Origin: Pedobacter terrae
Lineage (GTDB): Bacteria; Bacteroidota; Bacteroidia; Sphingobacteriales; Sphingobacteriaceae
NCBI RefSeq assembly: GCF_900100705.1
Contig: NZ_FNCH01000004.1
Coordinates: 285,504-349,503 of the forward strand
Reading direction: 5' to 3'
DNA: 64,000 nucleotides
Shown here: in pieces, positions 37,699-47,333 of the stretch
Numbering within the stretch: the stretch's first letter is position 1
How the letters are laid out: every line of letters starts with the position of its first letter
The notes under the pieces: generated by a model
The model's database searches: none
What the model saw: only the letters and a program-made list of their open reading frames with translations
What the model was told of the DNA's origin: nothing
Program-made: the position numbers and the translations under genes

Positions 37699-39474
37699 AT
37701 GGCGGCAGAAATTAAGCGGGTTTTTGATCTTTTGAAGTACAGCCTCGAAAATCCTAAGCAAGAGTTCATCAGCGGAAAAATCAACGGAAAATGGATAAAT
37801 TATAGTACAGTAGATTTTTGTGACACTGTAGATAACCTCAGCCGTGGATTAATTAAACAAGGTGTTGGCAAAGGTGGCAGGGTTGCTGTAATGTCGCATA
37901 ACCGACCTGAATGGAATATTGCCGATTTTGCTGCCAATCAGATCGGGGCTTATCAGATTCCCTTATATCCAACCTTAGCGGAACATGATATACAATTTAT
38001 CTTAAAAGATGCAGAAATCGCCATCATTTTTGTAGCTGACGAAGAGTTGTATGAAAAAATTAAACCTTGTGCCGATGCCATCAACCCGGAGATTAAGATT
38101 TATAGCTTTAATGAAATTACAGCAACCGAAAACTGGAATACTTTAATTGAACTGGGCAAAGCAAGCACCGATATTAATCTGGACGAATATCGTTCAAATG
38201 TAGGGCCTGAAGATGTTTTAACCCTGATTTATACCTCAGGTACAACAGGAACACCCAAAGGTGTAATGTTAACGCATAATAACTTAGTTGCAAATTTTGT
38301 AAATTCAGCTGTAGTGATACCCGAAGGGGTTAAAAAAGGTTTAAGTTTTCTGCCGCTATCGCACATTTTCGAGCGGATGATCATTTATCTATACCTGTTT
38401 AACCATACCGGAATTTATTATGCCGAAAGTATGGAAACTATTGTGGCCGATATTCAGCACGTAAAACCTAATGTATTTTCTACCGTTCCAAGGCTTCTTG
38501 AAAAAGTGTACGATAAGATCATGGAAAAAGGGAAAGCACTAACGGGGATTAAAAAAGGAATTTTCTTCTGGTCGGTAGCTTTAGCAGAAAAATATACCAT
38601 TGATGCAGGTGCATGGTACAACTTCAAACTGGGGATTGCCCGTAAACTGGTTTTTAAAAAATGGCAGGAGGCTTTAGGCGGTGAAATTGTGGTGATCGTA
38701 TCTGGTGGAGCAGCATTAAATCCACGACTGGCAAGAATTTTCTGGGCAGCTGGCATGCCTGTTTTCGAGGGTTATGGACTAACAGAAACCTCACCTGTAA
38801 TTACGGTTAATCATTTTGGCGGAACCATGTTCGGTACCGTTGGTGAGGTAATTAAAGGTGTGGAAGTTAAAATAGCGCCAGATGGTGAAGTATTAACCCG
38901 GGGACACCAGGTAATGAAAGGTTATTACAACCGGCCTGATTTAACCCAGGAAGCAGTAGATCAGGAAGGATGGTTCCATACAGGAGATATTGGTGAATTG
39001 GTTGATGGCCGCTTTTTAAAAATCACTGATCGTAAAAAAGAGATGTTTAAAACAGCAGGTGGTAAATATGTTGCCCCGCAAATGCTAGAGAATAAATATA
39101 AAGAATCGATTTTTATTGAACAGATTATGGTTTTGGGCGAAAATAGAAAATTCCCTTCTGCGCTGATTGTTCCAAATTTCGAAACCTTAAAAACCTGGGC
39201 AAGCAGAAAAGGCATTACTTTTAATTCAAACGATGATTTGATTAAAAATGAGCAGGTGCTCACTAAATATAATGAGGTTATCGAGGCTGCAAATGTGGGT
39301 TTTGGAAAATGGGAGCAGGTGAAAAGATTTGCACTTTTGCCTAAAGAGTGGAGTATAGATGGCGGCGAACTTACTCCAAAATTAAGTTTCAAAAGAAAAG
39401 TGATTACCGAAAAAAACAATGAAATAATCGAAAAAATTTATCGGGATGCAGAAAACTATAAAGCCCCTCAATAA
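37699..39474 (+). CDS. Long-chain acyl-CoA ligase (AMP-forming)
   Basis: 591 residues. The AMP-binding P-loop LIYTSGTTGTPKGVMLTHNNL lies near residues 175-195. GYGLTETSP, the GWFHTGDIG motif and the C-terminal hinge with DRKKEMFKTAGGKYVAPQ follow. The length and the Phe-rich mid region (KKGIFFWSVALAEKY) fit the FadD15/ACSL-like branch of fatty acyl-CoA ligases, which activate fatty acids with ATP and CoA. Its 3' end overlaps the next gene by 29 bp in another frame. A MarR-type site upstream may tie it to the beta-oxidation operon (inference). Confidence 0.92.
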   Translation: MAAEIKRVFDLLKYSLENPKQEFISGKINGKWINYSTVDFCDTVDNLSRGLIKQGVGKGGRVAVMSHNRPEWNIADFAANQIGAYQIPLYPTLAEHDIQFILKDAEIAIIFVADEELYEKIKPCADAINPEIKIYSFNEITATENWNTLIELGKASTDINLDEYRSNVGPEDVLTLIYTSGTTGTPKGVMLTHNNLVANFVNSAVVIPEGVKKGLSFLPLSHIFERMIIYLYLFNHTGIYYAESMETIVADIQHVKPNVFSTVPRLLEKVYDKIMEKGKALTGIKKGIFFWSVALAEKYTIDAGAWYNFKLGIARKLVFKKWQEALGGEIVVIVSGGAALNPRLARIFWAAGMPVFEGYGLTETSPVITVNHFGGTMFGTVGEVIKGVEVKIAPDGEVLTRGHQVMKGYYNRPDLTQEAVDQEGWFHTGDIGELVDGRFLKITDRKKEMFKTAGGKYVAPQMLENKYKESIFIEQIMVLGENRKFPSALIVPNFETLKTWASRKGITFNSNDDLIKNEQVLTKYNEVIEAANVGFGKWEQVKRFALLPKEWSIDGGELTPKLSFKRKVITEKNNEIIEKIYRDAENYKAPQ

Positions 39475-41167
39475 CTTTAAAAAAACCTTAGTATACTTAA
39501 GCGTTGTACTTTCATTGGCTGGTTGTGTAACCGGACAATTGGGCAAAAACAACAGTGGTGAGTATAAAAACGGCATGGTAGTTTCGGCCCACCCGGAAGC
39601 GTCGCAGGTAGGTGTAGATATTTTAAAAAAGGGAGGAAATGCAGTTGATGCTGCTGTGGCCGTTCAGTTTGCGCTGGCTGTGGTTTATCCTAATGCAGGC
39701 AATATTGGTGGTGGCGGTTTTATGGTTTACCGCAGTTCGAACGGCGAAATAAATGCATTAGATTTTAGAGAAAAAGCAGCAGCTGCCGCCGGTAGAGATA
39801 TGTATCTTAATGCTGCAGGCGATCCAATTGTGGATAAAAGCCTTTATGGACATTTAGCTGTCGGTGTACCCGGATCAGTAGATGGTATGGTGGAGGCGCA
39901 TAAAAAATACGGAAAACTTTCATGGGCGCAGGTATTGCAGCCCGCAATAGACCTGGCACAACTCGGTTTTAAAATTACCAAAAGGCAAGCTGGAGAATTG
40001 AATGGTTTGCATAGAAAATTTATGGAATTTAATCCAAACGGGACGGCTTTTGTAAATTTAGAAAGTACCTGGCAGGAAAATGATGTATTGGTTCAAAAGG
40101 AATTGGCCAATACCTTAAAACTGATTCAGGCGAAAGGCAGGGCCGGTTTTTACGAAGGCGCCGTGGCCGATTCGCTTGTGTCCGAAATGCAACGTGGAAA
40201 AGGATTGATAACAAAAGATGATTTAAAAAATTATCATGCCATTTGGCGTAAACCCATAACAGGTAATTATAGGGGCTATAAAATTATTACCATGCCGCCA
40301 ACTTCGAGCGGAGGTATTGCTTTGATCCAATTGCTTCAGTCTGTAGAGCCTTATCCAATAAAAAAATGGGGGCATAACGCTGATTCTACCGTGCAAGTGA
40401 TGGTAGAAGCTGAAAGAAGAGTGTATGCCGATCGGGCAACGCACTTAGGCGATCCTGATTTTTATGACGTTCCACAACAACAGTTATTAAATGCAGCCTA
40501 TAATAAAAACCGGATGGCAAACTTTAACTGGGATGCTGCAACCCCAAGCAGTGCTGTTTTAGCTGGCGATATAAAAGGGACCGAACATGAAGAGACTACA
40601 CATTTTTCTATTGTAGACCGAGATGGAAATGCTGTTTCCATTACCACTACTTTAAATGGTTCTTACGGATCGTTAGTGGCTGTAAAAGGAGCAGGTTTTT
40701 TACTTAACAACGAAATGGACGATTTTTCGGTTAAACCTGGTGTACCAAATATGTATGGTTTGGTTGGTGGCGAAGCTAATGCCATAGCACCGAATAAAAG
40801 AATGTTAAGCTCCATGACACCAAGTATTGTAGAGAAAGATGGAAAATTATTTATGGTGGTAGGTACACCAGGCGGATCAACCATCATTACTTCTGTATTC
40901 CAAACCATCGTTAATGTGATTGATTTTGATATGTCTATGCAATCGGCCGTTGCGGCTAAAAAGTTTCATCACCAATGGTTGCCAGATGAGGTATATGCAG
41001 AAAAAGATGCTATTGATAGTTTATCAACAGAAAAATTAAAGGCCAAAGGTTATAAAATCCTACAAAGAGGTCCGATAGGTAGAGTTGATGCCATTTTAAG
41101 AACAAAATGGGGCAGTTATCAGGGAGGTGCCGATCCGAGAGGAGATGATAAAGCCATCGGCTGGTGA
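39446..41167 (+). CDS. ggt: Gamma-glutamyltransferase (lipoprotein)
   Basis: 573 residues, close to the E. coli enzyme. A lipoprotein signal with lipobox LSLAGC leads to the large-subunit region (VGVDILKKGGNAVDAAVAVQFAL, NIGGGGFMVY). The autocatalytic cleavage site precedes T384 in EETTHFSIVDRDGNAVSITTTLN, and the small-subunit SSMTPSIV and GTPGGSTII motifs follow. It transfers or hydrolyses gamma-glutamyl groups such as that of glutathione, in the envelope. The start overlaps the ligase gene by 29 bp; it is the only start that gives a complete lipoprotein signal, implying translational coupling. Confidence 0.95.
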   Translation: MQKTIKPLNNFKKTLVYLSVVLSLAGCVTGQLGKNNSGEYKNGMVVSAHPEASQVGVDILKKGGNAVDAAVAVQFALAVVYPNAGNIGGGGFMVYRSSNGEINALDFREKAAAAAGRDMYLNAAGDPIVDKSLYGHLAVGVPGSVDGMVEAHKKYGKLSWAQVLQPAIDLAQLGFKITKRQAGELNGLHRKFMEFNPNGTAFVNLESTWQENDVLVQKELANTLKLIQAKGRAGFYEGAVADSLVSEMQRGKGLITKDDLKNYHAIWRKPITGNYRGYKIITMPPTSSGGIALIQLLQSVEPYPIKKWGHNADSTVQVMVEAERRVYADRATHLGDPDFYDVPQQQLLNAAYNKNRMANFNWDAATPSSAVLAGDIKGTEHEETTHFSIVDRDGNAVSITTTLNGSYGSLVAVKGAGFLLNNEMDDFSVKPGVPNMYGLVGGEANAIAPNKRMLSSMTPSIVEKDGKLFMVVGTPGGSTIITSVFQTIVNVIDFDMSMQSAVAAKKFHHQWLPDEVYAEKDAIDSLSTEKLKAKGYKILQRGPIGRVDAILRTKWGSYQGGADPRGDDKAIGW

Positions 41168-41506
41168 TCATTATTCATCTACTTGATGGTTTATTGTATC
41201 AAATTGGCTACAGGTTAGGTGATTCAAAGTTTAGTGCATGGTACTTAGAATCCGAATAAGCTGATAAAACAGTTCATATCAGTTTCCATAATTGCATCTC
41301 GAGGGATATGATTTATTATAGCAAATTAGCAATCAGCGGCAGATTGACGTATTGCAGTTAGTACGCTAAAACTATTTGTTTAGTTTTGTAGGCTTGCATC
41401 TTAAGTAATTAGTGTTAAGAAGTGGATAAGTATTTTTACGTGCTTTTATTTTTGGTATGGCTATTGTAAAGGTTGTGAAACGCTATTCAACGTTAAACAG
41501 AAAATT
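41168..41506. other. Intergenic region before the OmpA gene
   Basis: 339 bp without a gene. TATTTTTG (41447-41454) fits the -7 consensus 53 bp upstream of the OmpA start, but no TTG lies ~20 bp before it. TAGTTTTG (~41385) is another -7-like sequence. No terminator is seen after ggt. Confidence 0.4.
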
Positions 41507-42829
41507 ATGAAATTACAATTATCTAAAGCCCTACCAGTAGCAATAGCTGGTTTATTAATCGGGTCAGTTGCTTCAGCTCAAGAAAGTCCAGCAGCCTCAA
41601 CTACAACACTAAGAACGTGGTCTATCGGTGTAAATGCTGGTGTACTAACTCCACTTTCACCATTGGGTGGAAAAAATGATTTCAGTAATAACAAATCAAA
41701 TTTTGGTTACGGTCTTTACATTAAAAAACAATTTACACCTTATTTCTCTCTTCGTTTAGATGGAGTTCGTGGTAAATTAAAAGGCGATAATAGTGAGCCA
41801 TATGAAAGCGGTTTGGTTAATAACTCTACGGTAAACGCTTTCGACACACAGTTATCCTATTCAGGAACTTTAAATGCTGTGGTAAACATGTTCAATATTG
41901 ATATGTTTAAAAAAGAAAATGCTTTGCAGCTTTATGCGTCTGCCGGTGCAGGTATTGCGGCTTATAAACCTACCATTACTACTGCGGCAGGAACTTCAGC
42001 ATTTGGCGGTGGCGATAATATTCACGAGCTGATTATCCCTGTAGGTTTAGGTGCTAAATTTAAAATTTCTGACGCCGTAAACTTTGATTTAGGTTGGACA
42101 ATCAATTATGTTGATGGCGATAACTTAGATGGTTATTACAAAAATGGAAATGATAAATACAACTATGCTTATGCTGGTTTAGAGTTTGCTTTAGGTAGCG
42201 GAAAACAATTGGCTTTCCACAATCCGGTAGCCTTAACTTATGATGAAGCCCTAAAAGCAAAACAAACTGCAGAAGGTTTGAGATCTGAATTAAATGCTCA
42301 AAAAGCTGATAATGCAAAATTACGTTCCGAACTTAACGATGTGCTGAAAGATACAGATGGTGATGGTGTTGCTGATAAATTGGATAAATGTCCTGATACA
42401 CCAGCAGGTACTGTTGTTGATGGTGCTGGTTGCCCATTAAAAACGCCGGAAAAAGTGGTAGAAAAAGTAATCGTAACAGAAGAAGATCGTAAAGTAGTTA
42501 ACGAAGCGATTAAAAACTTAGAGTTCGATTTAGGTAAAGCTACTATCCGTTCTAAATCTTATGCTTCATTAAATAGAGTTGCAGCTTTATTGATCCAGAA
42601 AAACTTTAGCTTGAAATTAGCTGGTCATACAGATAATACAGGTTCAAAAGAGTTAAACTTACGTTTATCAAAAGAAAGAGCAGAATCTGTTAAAGCTTAT
42701 TTGGTTTCTCAAGGTGCCAATGCATCACGTATCGAAGCTATAGGTTACGGTATGGGTCAACCAATTGCTTCTAATAAAACAGCAGCCGGTCGTCAACAAA
42801 ACCGTCGTGTAGAGTTTACACTTTACTAG
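41507..42829 (+). CDS. OmpA-family outer-membrane protein with TSP3 repeat
   Basis: 440 residues. The signal peptide (LLIGSVASA-Q) precedes an N-terminal beta barrel (~30-235), a short coiled coil (LKAKQTAEGLRSELNAQKA), a thrombospondin type 3 calcium-binding motif (DTDGDGVADKLDKCPDTPAGT) and a C-terminal OmpA peptidoglycan-binding domain (LEFDLGKATIRSKSYASLN, LAGHTDNTGSKELNLRLSKERA). It anchors the outer membrane to the cell wall. It is a monocistronic unit with a strong terminator. Confidence 0.96.
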   Translation: MKLQLSKALPVAIAGLLIGSVASAQESPAASTTTLRTWSIGVNAGVLTPLSPLGGKNDFSNNKSNFGYGLYIKKQFTPYFSLRLDGVRGKLKGDNSEPYESGLVNNSTVNAFDTQLSYSGTLNAVVNMFNIDMFKKENALQLYASAGAGIAAYKPTITTAAGTSAFGGGDNIHELIIPVGLGAKFKISDAVNFDLGWTINYVDGDNLDGYYKNGNDKYNYAYAGLEFALGSGKQLAFHNPVALTYDEALKAKQTAEGLRSELNAQKADNAKLRSELNDVLKDTDGDGVADKLDKCPDTPAGTVVDGAGCPLKTPEKVVEKVIVTEEDRKVVNEAIKNLEFDLGKATIRSKSYASLNRVAALLIQKNFSLKLAGHTDNTGSKELNLRLSKERAESVKAYLVSQGANASRIEAIGYGMGQPIASNKTAAGRQQNRRVEFTLY

Positions 42830-42850
42830 TCTGTTATTAACCATATTTAA

Positions 42851-42879
42851 AAAGTCCCGATGAAAATCGGGACTTTTTT
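42851..42879 (+). terminator. Terminator of the OmpA gene
   Basis: 10-bp stem AAAGTCCCGA / TCGGGACTTT, 6-nt loop TGAAAA, then a T run, 22 bp after the stop. Confidence 0.92.
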
Positions 42880-43257
42880 GTTTAGGAGGTTTATGTATGG
42901 TTTCTAGCTGATTTGGTTAATGGCTATAAATGCGAATTGTCATCCTAAGGAATAATTTGTTTTATAAAAACCAATATTAGTGAGGTAACTGATTTTCTTA
43001 TGCCATACATTTAATTAGGTAATATCCCTCGAGAAATCGTCATTCCCAACTTGATTGGGGATCTTAATGCAAACGTTTTAAGATTCCTGCATACGCGAGA
43101 ATGACGACCGCATTGTGGGTTCTGTCGATTGAAACGCAGTAAAGGATCTTTCTTGTTTTAGGTACTATTGGACTATGAAATTTACAAGACGGCATGCCTT
43201 GTTTTAAGGATTCTTCACTTCGTTCAGAATGACAGCTTGATAAATAATTGAACCAGC
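42880..43257. other. Gene-free intergenic region with dispersed repeats
   Basis: No coding sequence seen. It contains the repeat element at 43037-43107 and shorter pieces of the same family (TTGTCATCC near 42945; TTCACTTCGTTCAGAATGAC near 43215). Confidence 0.5.
43037..43107. repeat. Dispersed inverted repeat, family 1, copy 1
   Basis: Terminal arms TCGTCATTC ... GAATGACGA. Inside the left arm is CCCAACTTGATTGGGGATCTTAATG and in the right half AAGATTCCTGCATACGCGAGAATGACG. The same layout, in the opposite orientation, occurs at 62960-63045. Confidence 0.75.
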
Positions 43258-44235
43258 TTATTTCAGTGAAACAATCACTTTCTTAATCTCACTTAAATCA
43301 TTCATTTCAAAATTAGGCGATTGCGGATAAAAACGCTGATAGATAATTTTGTCATCCTTGCTATCATACACGCTTATTATTTTATCGTTAGCACGTTGCG
43401 TATAAACTACGTATTTAATCGGCGCGGCTTTATTCAGGATTAAACTATCCAGCGTTTCATACGATACAAACTTAAGTTTATAATTATAGGGTTCGGCAAT
43501 AATACCCGAAGGTGGTAAAAGTGCCAATCTTGAAGAAAAAACTTGCTTAATATATTCGGGTATGTAAAGTGTTTCCTTTGCCAGTTCTGGTAAGCGTATC
43601 TTATTGTAAAATTGGTAATCTATATTACAGTTTTGATTGGCGAGCAATCCATCATTAATCTGTTTCAGATAACCCGGCAAAAGGCCAGACGACCAGTTAA
43701 AAAAAATAGATTTATTATATAAATGGGATAAAATACTATTTTTTATGCTCCTTTTGGTACCGTATAGTTGATCCTGCATTTCAACCAGCAGATTGGTATT
43801 CGGATCAGCAAAAATAGCAATCGTTGCCAATATGCTTTCTTGCTTTATCTTAGGTTTTTTAGATGGGGTAAGTAACTTCAGTGCATAAATAATATTTACA
43901 GTTTTAGAACTGTCTGACTTTTCAGTATAAGCATCAAAATAAAAAACAGAATAGTTGGCAAGCGTATCATAACGGGCCAACTCTTCAGGCTTAATAATTT
44001 TATACGGTGTAATGGTCCAGTTTTTTTTAATGGCCTGATCAAATTTCTTCAGCTCATCATAATCCGCATACTGAAAAGTAAATAAGGTAGTTGTTTTTTT
44101 AAAAATCTCTAGTTTTTGACTGTTTAAAAGGGATTCTCCGAAATAAGAAACCTGACTTTGGCAAATGGTAGCCCATAAAATAAAGAAACTAAACAAGAGT
44201 ATTTGTTTTACTTTATACATATTAAGTGTTTTCAT
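43258..44235 (-). CDS. Secreted protein of unknown function
   Basis: 325 residues; a second start (ATG 44220) would leave 320. An N-terminal signal sequence (LLFSFFILWATICQS-Q) indicates export. No domain is recognised. The body is mixed alpha/beta, with no repeats, lipobox or Cys pairs. The gene is divergent from the MarR gene, with the promoter and operator at 44288-44332 between them, so it could be co-controlled. It ends close to repeat DNA; no clear terminator was found. Confidence 0.7.
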   Translation of the reverse strand: MKTLNMYKVKQILLFSFFILWATICQSQVSYFGESLLNSQKLEIFKKTTTLFTFQYADYDELKKFDQAIKKNWTITPYKIIKPEELARYDTLANYSVFYFDAYTEKSDSSKTVNIIYALKLLTPSKKPKIKQESILATIAIFADPNTNLLVEMQDQLYGTKRSIKNSILSHLYNKSIFFNWSSGLLPGYLKQINDGLLANQNCNIDYQFYNKIRLPELAKETLYIPEYIKQVFSSRLALLPPSGIIAEPYNYKLKFVSYETLDSLILNKAAPIKYVVYTQRANDKIISVYDSKDDKIIYQRFYPQSPNFEMNDLSEIKKVIVSLK

Positions 44236-44287
44236 TTTGTGTATGACTATGATAAGAAAAATTTAACAAATATTTTAAATTTTTCTA

Positions 44288-44318
44288 TTGCATTAACAAA
44301 ATACATTCATTAGCTTTG
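44288..44318 (+). promoter_or_regulatory. Promoter of the MarR gene
   Basis: TTG (44288-44290), 20-bp spacer, TAGCTTTG (44311-44318), an excellent match to the Bacteroidota -33/-7 promoter. The expected start site is around 44324. This rules out the in-frame TTG start at 44316 for the MarR protein and favours ATG 44346. Confidence 0.75.
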
Positions 44319-44332
44319 TTATGCAAGCATAA
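44319..44332. promoter_or_regulatory. Inverted-repeat operator candidate at the MarR transcription start
   Basis: TTATGC-AA-GCATAA is a perfect 6-bp inverted repeat directly after the -7 box, placed where a bound repressor would block initiation. It is a typical autoregulatory MarR position. The core recurs at 37534-37543 upstream of the acyl-CoA ligase. Confidence 0.6.
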
Positions 44333-44345
44333 TAAATTAGTGAAA

Positions 44346-44780
44346 ATGAAACAACAACAAACCATAGATTACCATGTAAAGTTTGCCTGGCAAAATATGT
44401 TTAATAAGTACAATCAGATGGCATCCAGTTTCGGGATTACCCAGGCCATTGGTTACATGCTTATCAATATAGATGATGTTGAGGGGACTGCAGTTTCAAA
44501 TCTAGCGGGTTTGCTTGGGGTTAAGGCAACGAGTTTATCGCGTATGTTAAATAACATGGAAGAGGCTAACCTTATTTTTCGCGAAACATCTGTAGGTGAT
44601 AAACGTTCGGTAAAGGTTTTTCTAACTGATTTTGGTAAAGAGAAAAAACAGTTGGCCAAGGGTGTTGTTCGAAAATTCAACGAATATCTCGATGAGCATT
44701 TCTCGAAAAAGGAAAAAGAAACTTTTATTAACTTGTTAATCAAATTAAATGATATTACAGTAGCCTATACTGTAGATTAA
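44346..44780 (+). CDS. MarR-family transcriptional regulator
   Basis: 144 residues from ATG 44346 (MKQQQTIDYHVKFAWQ); the promoter excludes the longer frame from 44316. The winged helix is evident: SNLAGLLGVKATSLSRMLNNMEEANLIFRE followed by the wing DKRSVKVFLTDFGK. It is a dimerising helical protein, cytoplasmic. It stands 76 bp upstream of fadN on the same strand, a common arrangement in which a MarR protein controls fatty-acid beta-oxidation. The ligand is probably an acyl-CoA (inference). Confidence 0.92.
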   Translation: MKQQQTIDYHVKFAWQNMFNKYNQMASSFGITQAIGYMLINIDDVEGTAVSNLAGLLGVKATSLSRMLNNMEEANLIFRETSVGDKRSVKVFLTDFGKEKKQLAKGVVRKFNEYLDEHFSKKEKETFINLLIKLNDITVAYTVD

Positions 44781-44856
44781 TAAATAGAGTAATCAAACCT
44801 GTTTGGTAGGCAAATCATAAAACGTTTCTATCAAACTAATGAAAAGCAAATAGATA

Positions 44857-47262
44857 ATGAAACGAAGCATTAATAAAGTTGCAGTTTTAGGGTCGGGTAT
44901 TATGGGGTCGCGTATTGCATGCCACTTCGCCAACATTGGTGTTGAGGTATTGTTATTGGATATTGCGCCAAAAGAACTGAGCCCCGAGGAGCAGGCAAAA
45001 GGATTGTCATTGGACAACCCCACTGTAAAAAACCGGATTGTGAATACTGCTTTGCAAACCGCTGTGAAAACAAACCCGTCGCCGGTTTATACGAAAAAAG
45101 CATTAAATAAAATTAAAACCGGAAACTTCGATGATGATATGTCGAAAATTGCCGGTTACGATTGGGTAATTGAAGTGGTTGTCGAAAATCTTGATATCAA
45201 GAAAAAAGTTTTCGAACAGGTCGAACAATTCCGTAAACCAGGCACCTTAATTACTTCAAATACTTCTGGTATTCCTATTCATTTAATGGCCGAGGGAAGA
45301 AGTGAAGATTTTAAATCGCATTTCTGCGGAACACATTTTTTCAATCCACCGCGTTATTTAAAATTATTAGAAGTTATTCCTACACCACATACGAAGCCAG
45401 AAATCATTGATTTCCTGATGCATTATGGTGATAAGTTTTTAGGAAAAACAACCGTTTTATGTAAAGATACTCCGGCTTTTATCGCCAACAGGGTAGGTGT
45501 TTATTCGATTATGGCACTTTTACATTTGGTCGAAAAATTGGATTTAACCGTAGAAGAAGTTGATAAATTTACAGGACCAGCTTTGGGTAGACCAAAATCG
45601 GCTACTTTCCGCACGTCGGATGTGGTGGGTTTAGATACCATGATTAAAGTGGCTAAAGGGCTTTATGATAACTGCCCTGAAGATAAAGCACATGATTTGT
45701 TTAAACTTCCGGCATACGTGCAAAAAATGGAAGAGAACAAATGGCTTGGCGACAAGACTAAACAGGGTTTCTATAAAAAAACAAAAACTGCTGAGGGTAA
45801 AACCGAAATCCTTGCACTTGACTTAAAAACATTAGAATATAAGCCTCAGCAAAAGGTAAAATCGGCGACTTTAGAAATGACCAAGCCGGTGGAAAACCTT
45901 CGTGAGCGTATGAAGATTTTTGCCAAAGGAAAAGATAAGGCAGGCGAATTGTTCCGCCATTCTTCATTTGGTTTATTTGAATATGTATCGGACAGAATCC
46001 CTGAAATTTCTGATGAATTATATCGTATAGACGATGCCATGCGGGCAGGTTTTGGCTGGGAACTTGGTCCTTTCGAATTGTGGGATGCCGTTGGTGTAAA
46101 GGATGCCTTAGAAGGAATGGAGCAATATGGCAATAAAGCCGCGGCTTGGGTACATGAAATGCTGGATGCCGGGAATACTTCGTTTTATAAAGTTGAGAAT
46201 GGTGTTAAAAAATATTACGATATCCCTTCTAAAAGTTATAAAGCCTTACCTGGAACAGATGAGTTTATCATTCTGGATAACCTTCGCGAAAATAAAACGC
46301 TGTGGAAAAATTCTGGGGTTTCCATTATCGATCTGGGTGACGGCATTCTGAATGTAGAATTCCATACCAAAATGAATACCATTGGCGGTGATGTAATTTC
46401 AGGAATCAATAAAGCTATCGATATGGCTGAAAAAGATTATCGCGGTTTGGTAATTGGCAATGATGGCGCAAATTTTTCTGCCGGTGCTAACGTAGGGATG
46501 ATTTTTATGATGGCGGTAGAGCAGGAATGGGATGAGTTGAACATCGCGATCAAAATGTTCCAGAATACCTCCATGCGCATCCGTTATTCTTCTATTCCGG
46601 TTGTGGTGGCCCCGCATAATTTAACCTTAGGCGGTGGTTGCGAGTTCAGTTTGCATGCTGATCACGTTCAGCTTTCTGCCGAAACCTACATGGGCCTGGT
46701 TGAATTTGGTGTAGGGGTAATTCCTGGCGGTGGCGGTACCAAAGAGTTTGCGCTACGTGCATCTGATGAATATAAAGACGATCAGATTGTGCAAAATGCC
46801 TTGAAAGATCGCTTTCTAACCATTGGTATGGCTAAAGTTTCTACTTCGGGTTACGAAGCCTACGAACTGGGTTATCTGCAAAAAGATAAATTTTCGATCT
46901 CGATGAACCGCAACCGTTTACTGGCCGATGCAAAAGCGAAAGCGATAGAACTTGCAGATGCTGGTTACACGAAACCCGTACCACGGAACGATATTAAAGT
47001 TTTAGGAAAACAAGGTTTGGGAATTGTATATGCCGGTGCAAATAGCATGTATGCCGGACATTTCATTTCCGAACATGATAAAAAAATCTCTGAAAAATTA
47101 GGTTACGTGATGTGTGGTGGCGATTTATCTGCGCCAACCGAAGTAACCGAACAATATTTACTGGATCTGGAAAGAGAGGCGTTTTTATCACTTGCAGGAG
47201 AACGGAAGTCGTTAGAGCGGATTCAGAGTATCATTACAAAAGGTAAACCGTTGAGGAATTAG
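44857..47262 (+). CDS. fadN: 3-hydroxyacyl-CoA dehydrogenase / enoyl-CoA hydratase (FadN-like)
   Basis: 801 residues. The N-terminal NAD-binding fold has VLGSGIMGSRIACHFANIG, followed by the dehydrogenase motifs SNTSGIPIHLM and HFFNPPRYLKLLEVIPTP. The C-terminal part is a crotonase fold: GANFSAGANVGMIFMM, LTLGGGCEFSLHAD and EFGVGVIPGGGGTKEF. The order dehydrogenase then hydratase is that of Bacillus FadN, not FadB/FadJ. It catalyses steps two and three of beta-oxidation. It is followed by fadA and fadE, as in the Bacillus fadNAE operon, but with a small four-helix-bundle gene inserted. Confidence 0.93.
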   Translation: MKRSINKVAVLGSGIMGSRIACHFANIGVEVLLLDIAPKELSPEEQAKGLSLDNPTVKNRIVNTALQTAVKTNPSPVYTKKALNKIKTGNFDDDMSKIAGYDWVIEVVVENLDIKKKVFEQVEQFRKPGTLITSNTSGIPIHLMAEGRSEDFKSHFCGTHFFNPPRYLKLLEVIPTPHTKPEIIDFLMHYGDKFLGKTTVLCKDTPAFIANRVGVYSIMALLHLVEKLDLTVEEVDKFTGPALGRPKSATFRTSDVVGLDTMIKVAKGLYDNCPEDKAHDLFKLPAYVQKMEENKWLGDKTKQGFYKKTKTAEGKTEILALDLKTLEYKPQQKVKSATLEMTKPVENLRERMKIFAKGKDKAGELFRHSSFGLFEYVSDRIPEISDELYRIDDAMRAGFGWELGPFELWDAVGVKDALEGMEQYGNKAAAWVHEMLDAGNTSFYKVENGVKKYYDIPSKSYKALPGTDEFIILDNLRENKTLWKNSGVSIIDLGDGILNVEFHTKMNTIGGDVISGINKAIDMAEKDYRGLVIGNDGANFSAGANVGMIFMMAVEQEWDELNIAIKMFQNTSMRIRYSSIPVVVAPHNLTLGGGCEFSLHADHVQLSAETYMGLVEFGVGVIPGGGGTKEFALRASDEYKDDQIVQNALKDRFLTIGMAKVSTSGYEAYELGYLQKDKFSISMNRNRLLADAKAKAIELADAGYTKPVPRNDIKVLGKQGLGIVYAGANSMYAGHFISEHDKKISEKLGYVMCGGDLSAPTEVTEQYLLDLEREAFLSLAGERKSLERIQSIITKGKPLRN

Positions 47263-47333
47263 ATGTGAGATAGGAGAGGTTAGATTTGAGACAGGTTGCA
47301 CCGGTCACAGCATGGCAATTAAGATAATAGAAC

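Noticed and set aside
44316..44345. N-terminal extension of the MarR protein from TTG 44316
   Set aside because: This codon lies inside the predicted -7 promoter box, upstream of the likely transcription start.
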